Source: a virus
DNA length: 23,091 nucleotides
IMG/VR virus record: IMGVR_UViG_3300028548_001845
Coordinates: 1-23,091 of that record
Direction: 5' to 3' (one strand)
Shown in pieces: positions 19,273-23,091 of this stretch. Positions within the stretch are counted from its first letter, which is position 1. Every line of letters starts with the position of its first letter. The position numbers were made by a program, and so were the translations under genes. Under the pieces are notes generated by a model. The model worked only from the letters and a program-made list of their open reading frames with translations. It had not been told where the DNA came from and did not search any database.

Positions 19273-19309
19273 AGGGGAGTAACCTTAATACTACTCCCCT
19301 AGTACTTTT
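19273..19309 (+). terminator. Rho-independent terminator after the major capsid gene
   Basis: AGGGGAGTA (19273-19281) and TACTCCCCT (19292-19300) form a perfect 9-base stem with a 10-base loop, followed after five bases by TTTT (19306-19309). It lies 14 bases after the capsid stop. The short, offset U-tract suggests partial termination, so downstream genes could still be reached by read-through. Confidence 0.8.
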
Positions 19310-19361
19310 AAAAACATTGAAGATCAGAGATAGGTTATGATCGGAACAATAGGATAATACA

Positions 19362-19703
19362 ATGAGAACATTAAACGATTACTTTATAACATCAGCAATA
19401 CCTGACGTATCATCAGCATCTTCAACATTTGTTACTGTACCAGACGCTGGTAGAATAATTAAAATTTTTGCACAAAACAAAGCAACTACTACAGGAACAG
19501 CAGCTATTACTTTTGAAATAGATACTGTAGCTTGTACAAGTGCAGCTATTAGTCATGTAGCTGCAAGTTCTGCATTAAAAAAATACACAGTAGAACCAAC
19601 AGCTTTAAATGAAGTATTAGAAGGATCAATACTTGAAGTAATTACTAATGGTGGTTCTTCAAATGCATCTAAAATGGAAATCACTTACGTTATAAGAAGA
19701 TAG
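19362..19703 (+). CDS. Decoration-like or head-associated beta protein
   Basis: A 113-residue, Ala/Thr/Ser-rich protein with alternating beta-type segments (FVTVPDAGRIIKIFAQNKAT at about 23-42, AAITFEIDTVACTS, and a closing KMEITYVIRR). Such small beta proteins just after a major capsid gene often decorate or stabilise the shell; I infer that role from position and composition, as the family is not firmly recognised. AGGA lies 8 bases before the ATG. It is separated from the capsid gene by a terminator and from the next gene by a GNRA hairpin. Confidence 0.65.
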   Translation: MRTLNDYFITSAIPDVSSASSTFVTVPDAGRIIKIFAQNKATTTGTAAITFEIDTVACTSAAISHVAASSALKKYTVEPTALNEVLEGSILEVITNGGSSNASKMEITYVIRR

Positions 19704-19711
19704 TTAATTAT

Positions 19712-19729
19712 GGGGATGGCAACATCCCC
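19712..19729 (+). promoter_or_regulatory. GNRA tetraloop hairpin in the leader of the next gene
   Basis: GGGGATG (19712-19718), loop GCAA (19719-19722), CATCCCC (19723-19729): a perfect 7-base-pair stem with a GNRA tetraloop. No U-tract follows. It lies 17 bases before the start at 19747, so RNA stability, processing, or a protein-binding leader element are likelier than termination. Confidence 0.55.
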
Positions 19730-19746
19730 TAACAAAAGGAATAAAT

Positions 19747-20025
19747 ATGAATTACGGATTAAGACATGGAATTGTACAGAAATTAGTTTCAGCAGCTTCA
19801 AGTTCTTTAGGTGCAGCATTCACAGATGGAACAGAATATATTAGAGTAGTTAGCACTATTGCTTGTCATATACATATAGCAGTAGCACCTACAGCAGCAG
19901 TAGCCACAACATATCTACCTGCAAATGAAGTTGAAATTATTAAAGTATCAGCTGGAGAAAAAATAGCTGTGTTAAGAATTGGATCATCAGACGGACAATT
20001 ATACGTTACAGAACTAACTGAATAA
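19747..20025 (+). CDS. Small head protein, decoration-like family
   Basis: A 92-residue beta-rich protein: FTDGTEYIRVVSTIACHIHI (about 25-44), AVATTYLPANEVEIIKVSAG (about 51-70), then EKIAVLRIGSSDGQLYVTEL. The opening strand pair followed by a YLPANExExIKVxxGEKIAV...SxGxLYVTEL pattern is a recurring small structural family of phages, found near the capsid gene and probably a surface or stabilisation protein. Two hairpin-type elements separate it from the capsid gene. AAAAGGA precedes the ATG by about 7 bases. The next gene starts 3 bases after its stop. Confidence 0.7.
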   Translation: MNYGLRHGIVQKLVSAASSSLGAAFTDGTEYIRVVSTIACHIHIAVAPTAAVATTYLPANEVEIIKVSAGEKIAVLRIGSSDGQLYVTELTE

Positions 20026-20028
20026 TTT

Positions 20029-20367
20029 ATGGCTAAGATAAGATCAGTTGAATACGATGCAGGAGTAAAGACTAAATACATTCAAGAGTCTGATGGTAAA
20101 TTAACTATCAATAATTCTCAAGATGTAAATCCTTTGTTAAAGAGAAACAAGGAACTTTACAACCATGATAGTGGATATATATCTGGTGCTAAAGAAATGA
20201 AAAGAGTTGCTAGTATTCCTCCTTTAATTCTTGCTATATGGACTAAAGAATATAATGGAACTAACAACTGGTTTCAATTACCAAAACAAATTCAAAGAAA
20301 GATAATGAAAACTAAACTTAATAGTAATGAGTTTAGATATTTTAGAACAGCTGAGGGAAATTTATAA
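20029..20367 (+). CDS. Conserved podovirus head-region protein, unnamed
   Basis: A 112-residue protein with an N-terminal strand pair (VKTKYIQESDGKLTINNSQD at about 13-32), then NPLLKRNKELYNHDSGYISG, the helical RVASIPPLILAIWTKEYNG (about 58-76), and a C-terminal KLNSNEFRYFRTAEGNL. The pattern VEPILxxNKxLYNxxxGYxxxxxxxRVASIPxxxxxxWxxE...KLNDxExRxxRTxxGxx is recurrent in podoviruses between capsid and adaptor genes, as I recall. Its exact virion role is unknown to me. It has no clear ribosome-binding site, but lies 3 bases after the previous stop. It ends in TAATG. Confidence 0.75.
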   Translation: MAKIRSVEYDAGVKTKYIQESDGKLTINNSQDVNPLLKRNKELYNHDSGYISGAKEMKRVASIPPLILAIWTKEYNGTNNWFQLPKQIQRKIMKTKLNSNEFRYFRTAEGNL

Positions 20368-21029
20368 TGGCGTTAACAACATATGCAGGATTAAAAGCAT
20401 CTATAGCAGACTGGTTAAATAGATCTGATCTTACTAATCAAATAGATGATTTTATTGGGTTAGCTGAAGCTGACTTCAATGCTAAATTAAGAATAAGACA
20501 GATGGAACAGATTGATACTATTACAATAAACGCAGAAGCTGTAGCAGTACCAACAGGTTTTATTGGAGTTAGATCTCTTTACATACAGTTATCAAGTACT
20601 AAATTTGCATTAAAATATGTAACACCTAGTACAATGTTTGATATTAGAGCAGGATCTACAACATCTAGACCTAAAACATATACAATTCAAAGTGATAACG
20701 CTGCAGAAACATTAAGATTTGGGCCTTCACCTGATACAAGTTATACTGGTTATTTATCTTATTATAAAAGATTTGTAGCATTAAGTGATTCAGCAACTTC
20801 AAATTATATTTTAAACAGTCATCCTTCTATATATTTATATGGTTCTTTATATCATGCAGCAAACTTCTTAGGTGGTATAGATCCTAATCAAGTTCAGCAA
20901 TGGTTACAAATGTATGTAGCAGCTTTAGAAAGATGTGAAAATAATGACAAACAAGATTCATATGGTGGAGCACCAGTTCAACAAAGATCAGATATACAAA
21001 CTGACTTATCATTTTACAGGAGCAGATAA
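20367..21029 (+). CDS. Head-tail adaptor, SU10-like
   Basis: The 220-residue protein starts MALTTYAGLKASIADWLNRS, then DLTNQIDDFIGLAEADFNAK and LRIRQMEQ. This is the hallmark N-terminus of SU10-type adaptor proteins (YxxLxxxIxxWLNRxDLxxxIDDFIxLAExxxNxxLRxRxME). A beta-rich middle and a helical C-terminal part (NFLGGIDPNQVQQWLQMYVA at about 168-187) follow. It forms the ring that joins portal and nozzle and closes the head. Its stop is joined to the next start as TAATG. Confidence 0.85.
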   Translation: MALTTYAGLKASIADWLNRSDLTNQIDDFIGLAEADFNAKLRIRQMEQIDTITINAEAVAVPTGFIGVRSLYIQLSSTKFALKYVTPSTMFDIRAGSTTSRPKTYTIQSDNAAETLRFGPSPDTSYTGYLSYYKRFVALSDSATSNYILNSHPSIYLYGSLYHAANFLGGIDPNQVQQWLQMYVAALERCENNDKQDSYGGAPVQQRSDIQTDLSFYRSR

Positions 21030-21175
21030 TGATTGATAAAAAAGAAAAAAAAAAATTAAAAAAAGCATCAGCACATCACTCTAAGAAACACATGAGTATG
21101 ATGGTTTCAGATATGAAATCTGGAGTTAGTTTTACTAAGGCTCATAAAAAGGCTATTAAAAAAGTAGGTAAATAG
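21029..21175 (+). CDS. Tiny Lys/His/Met-rich protein, 48 aa
   Basis: A 48-codon frame from ATG 21029 to TAG 21175, joined to the previous gene by TAATG and to the next by a TAGTG junction (GTG start). The protein begins MIDKKEKKKLKKASAHHSKK and continues HMSMMVSDMKSGVSFTKAHK, ending KKVGK. The HSKKHMxxMxxxMxxGxSFxxAHxxAxKxVGK pattern looks familiar for small proteins between adaptor and nozzle genes. An 11-A run lies at 21045-21055, inside codons 6-10, a possible slippage site. Function unknown. Confidence 0.7.
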   Translation: MIDKKEKKKLKKASAHHSKKHMSMMVSDMKSGVSFTKAHKKAIKKVGK

Positions 21176-22983
21176 TGCAAGTACCTTTTGGAGAATGGTT
21201 ACCTGATCAACCAGCTCATGGTATGAAAGGTGCTAATGTAGCAACTAATGTTTATCACGCTTTAGGTTCTTATAAAAGATTTCCTTCATTAGTTTCATAT
21301 TCTGGTACATCAACAACTATTAAAGATGCTCATGGAGCAGGATCATTTAGAGATAATTCTAACGCTGTCTTTAATTTTGTAGCTACTGAAGATACTTTGT
21401 ATTCACTAACAGCAGGATCTTTTTCTGATTTAGGTGCAAATGGATTGTTATTAGCTAACGCTAAAGCTTCATGTACAATTACAGTTTCAGACTATGCAAA
21501 TATAGGTGCTGGTAAAACAGTTACTTTATCAAAAAATAATGGGTCAGTTATTGTATTTACTTCAACAGCATCTACAGCATCTGGACTTTTATTTAAAGTA
21601 GAAACAAATAATAATACAACAGCAGCAAATTTAAAAACTACTATCAATGCCCACGTTGATTTTACAGCAACAGTTTCAGGTGCAGTAGTAACAGTCATAA
21701 GAGCTGCTATTGGAAGAAATAGTTTAATTAATGTATCATCAGATACTGCAAGATTAACAACAACTAATTTTGTAGGTGGAACTCCCTTAAGTGGAGATGG
21801 AGCAGACTTTGTTACATTTACACAATTTGGTGAACACATCATTGCTAGTAATGGAGTAGACCCAGCTCAATTTTTTTTAATGGGAACATCAAGTGTATTC
21901 GCTAATTTATCTGGAATACAAACAGCAGGAACTTGTCCTTTGTTTAGAGTTTCAGGTGTCATAAGAGATTTTTTAGTAACAGGTAATATTTCTGGAGCTA
22001 CTAATAGAATACAATGGTCAGGTATTAATGACATTACTACATGGACTGGCAAACAATCAGACTTCCAAGATCTTCCAGGATCAGGTGGTCAAATAGTTGC
22101 AATTACTTCTGGTGAAGTAGGTTATGTATTTAGACAAAATCAAATAGTTCGTATGGATTATGTTGGTGGTGCAACTGTATTTAGGTTGTCAGTAATTTCT
22201 CCTAACAGAGGTGCAGTATATGGAAAAACAGTATGTCAAGATAATAGACGTGTATTCTTTCATGCTGATGATGGTTTTTATGAAATACAAGGTGATAGTG
22301 TAGTAGGTATTGGTGTAGAAAAAGTAAACAGATTTTTTGAAGCTGATTTAAACAAAGCATATTCAGATAGAATAGTAGCAGCTACTGATCCTTTTAATAC
22401 ATTAGCTATGTGGTTATATCCTTCTGTAAATGATGAAAATAATATTACAGGTATATGTGATCGTATGATTGTATATAATTATACTACTCAAAAATGGTCT
22501 TTAGTAAAAGTAAATGCTAGTCAAATATTTTCTCAATTTGTAGGAGCTTATACTGTAGAGTTAATGGATATTATATCTCAAAATTTAGATACTATTAATG
22601 CTGCATTAGATACAGACTTTTGGGAAGGTGGACAAATGTTTTTAGGTGGAATAGACAATCAATTTAAAGCTGCAATTTTTTCTGGTAATTCTAATGAATG
22701 TGAAATAGAAACAGCAGAGTTAGAAGGTTTTAAAGGAGCTAGAACTAACATTCAAGGAGTTAGACCAATTGTAGATGCAACTGCTACAGTAACTGTAAAA
22801 ACTAGAGAAAGATTAGCAGACAAAGAAGTAGAATCTACTTCATCTTCTATGGTAACAAGTGGTATCAATCCAGTTAGACAATCAGGTAGATACATAAGAG
22901 CTAATGTAAAAATAGCTTCAGGCACAACATTTAATCATGCACAAGGCGTAGACATTGTTGCATCAAAAGCAGGATATAGATAA
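21175..22983 (+). CDS. Tail nozzle-like protein with an inserted Ig-like domain
   Basis: The 602-residue product starts with GTG at 21175 (MQVPFGEWLPDQPAHGMKGA). After an N-terminal segment with VYHALGSYKRFPSL and a DTLYSLTAGSFSDLG blade (73-87), residues about 94-206 form a Thr/Val/Ala-rich domain of Ig-like type (KTVTLSKNNGSVIVFTSTAS, ANLKTTINAHVDFTATVSGA). The nozzle fold then resumes with DFVTFTQFGEHIIASNGVDP (211-230), a SGINDITTWTG segment, GGQIVAITSGEVGYVFRQNQ and HADDGFYEIQGDSVV. It forms the nozzle of the short tail, below the adaptor. The insertion is unusual and may be a surface module. Confidence 0.8.
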   Translation: MQVPFGEWLPDQPAHGMKGANVATNVYHALGSYKRFPSLVSYSGTSTTIKDAHGAGSFRDNSNAVFNFVATEDTLYSLTAGSFSDLGANGLLLANAKASCTITVSDYANIGAGKTVTLSKNNGSVIVFTSTASTASGLLFKVETNNNTTAANLKTTINAHVDFTATVSGAVVTVIRAAIGRNSLINVSSDTARLTTTNFVGGTPLSGDGADFVTFTQFGEHIIASNGVDPAQFFLMGTSSVFANLSGIQTAGTCPLFRVSGVIRDFLVTGNISGATNRIQWSGINDITTWTGKQSDFQDLPGSGGQIVAITSGEVGYVFRQNQIVRMDYVGGATVFRLSVISPNRGAVYGKTVCQDNRRVFFHADDGFYEIQGDSVVGIGVEKVNRFFEADLNKAYSDRIVAATDPFNTLAMWLYPSVNDENNITGICDRMIVYNYTTQKWSLVKVNASQIFSQFVGAYTVELMDIISQNLDTINAALDTDFWEGGQMFLGGIDNQFKAAIFSGNSNECEIETAELEGFKGARTNIQGVRPIVDATATVTVKTRERLADKEVESTSSSMVTSGINPVRQSGRYIRANVKIASGTTFNHAQGVDIVASKAGYR

Positions 22984-23091
22984 TGAGTGATACAACAGAT
23001 ATAGATAACGTAAGATATTCAATGGAGACACAAGAATTTTTTCAAAGACAAATTGAAGAAGCAATTAATACATTAGTTAACAAAAATAACA
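22983..23091 (+). CDS. Next tail-region gene, 3' end cut by right edge
   Basis: The frame opens at ATG 22983 in a TAATG junction with the nozzle gene and stays open to the end of the window (36 codons). The visible peptide is MSDTTDIDNVRYSMETQEFF, then QRQIEEAINTLVNKNN. It is helical and polar. Too little is present to assign a family; position suggests a small tail or chaperone-like protein of the structural operon. Confidence 0.6.
   Translation, partial: MSDTTDIDNVRYSMETQEFFQRQIEEAINTLVNKNN

Noticed and set aside
19318-19342. Promoter after the capsid terminator (TTGAAG and TATGAT)
   Set aside because: Spacing is only 13 bases, too short for a sigma-70 promoter.
21492-21842. 116-residue antisense frame within the nozzle gene
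   Set aside because: Shadow of the Thr/Val-rich inserted domain; composition explained by the sense frame.

Overview
The window looks like part of a short-tailed (podovirus-like), AT-rich double-stranded DNA phage, roughly two-thirds A+T by eye. The DNA-packaging and head genes are clear: small and large terminase, portal, scaffold, a major capsid protein of the SU10/DUF5309 kind, an SU10-type adaptor and a nozzle-like tail protein. Strong A+T bias, very short overlapping genes and a run of tiny lysine-rich proteins before the terminase suggest a marine phage of an alphaproteobacterium, possibly a SAR11 (Pelagibacter) phage of the HTVC010P kind. That host is an inference from style and recalled family resemblance, not from a search. 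No integrase, tRNA gene, CRISPR array or insertion sequence was seen.

Layout. (1) 1-1460, plus strand: the tail end of a structural operon, with a gene cut by the left edge and a small membrane/coiled-coil protein. (2) 1454-4090, minus strand: a DNA-metabolism block with a RecB/Cas4-like PD-(D/E)XK exonuclease, a single-strand-DNA-binding protein with an SSB-type C-terminal tip, a strand-specific terminator, four small proteins and a DUF3310 protein. (3) 4133-5784, plus strand: a five-gene island with a possible helix-turn-helix protein and an HNH (DUF968/Ref-like) nuclease; a symmetric operator-like site lies at its start. (4) 5785-5969: a convergent intergenic stretch rich in inverted repeats. 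(5) 5970-11004, minus strand: a long operon of about 21 small genes, mostly unrecognised, including coiled-coil proteins, an XRE-type regulator and three small membrane proteins. (6) 11005-11520: the divergent control region, with short direct repeats and hairpins. (7) 11521-23091, plus strand: nine small, mostly basic proteins, then terminase small and large subunits, portal, a gp7-like protein, scaffold, capsid, terminator, two decoration-like proteins, adaptor, a 48-aa protein, nozzle and a gene cut by the right edge.

Genes are packed head to tail with TAATG, ATGA or TGATG junctions, which implies translational coupling. Early minus-strand genes would be expressed from the 11.1 kb and 4.1 kb divergent regions, and late genes from the rightward promoter region near 11.3 kb. 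A terminator after the capsid gene and a GNRA hairpin between the two decoration-like genes would tune the ratio of capsid to downstream products. If the two structural blocks join in a circular or permuted genome, the replication/regulation module visible here contains no recognisable DNA polymerase, helicase or primase, so replication would depend on the host or on unrecognised proteins.
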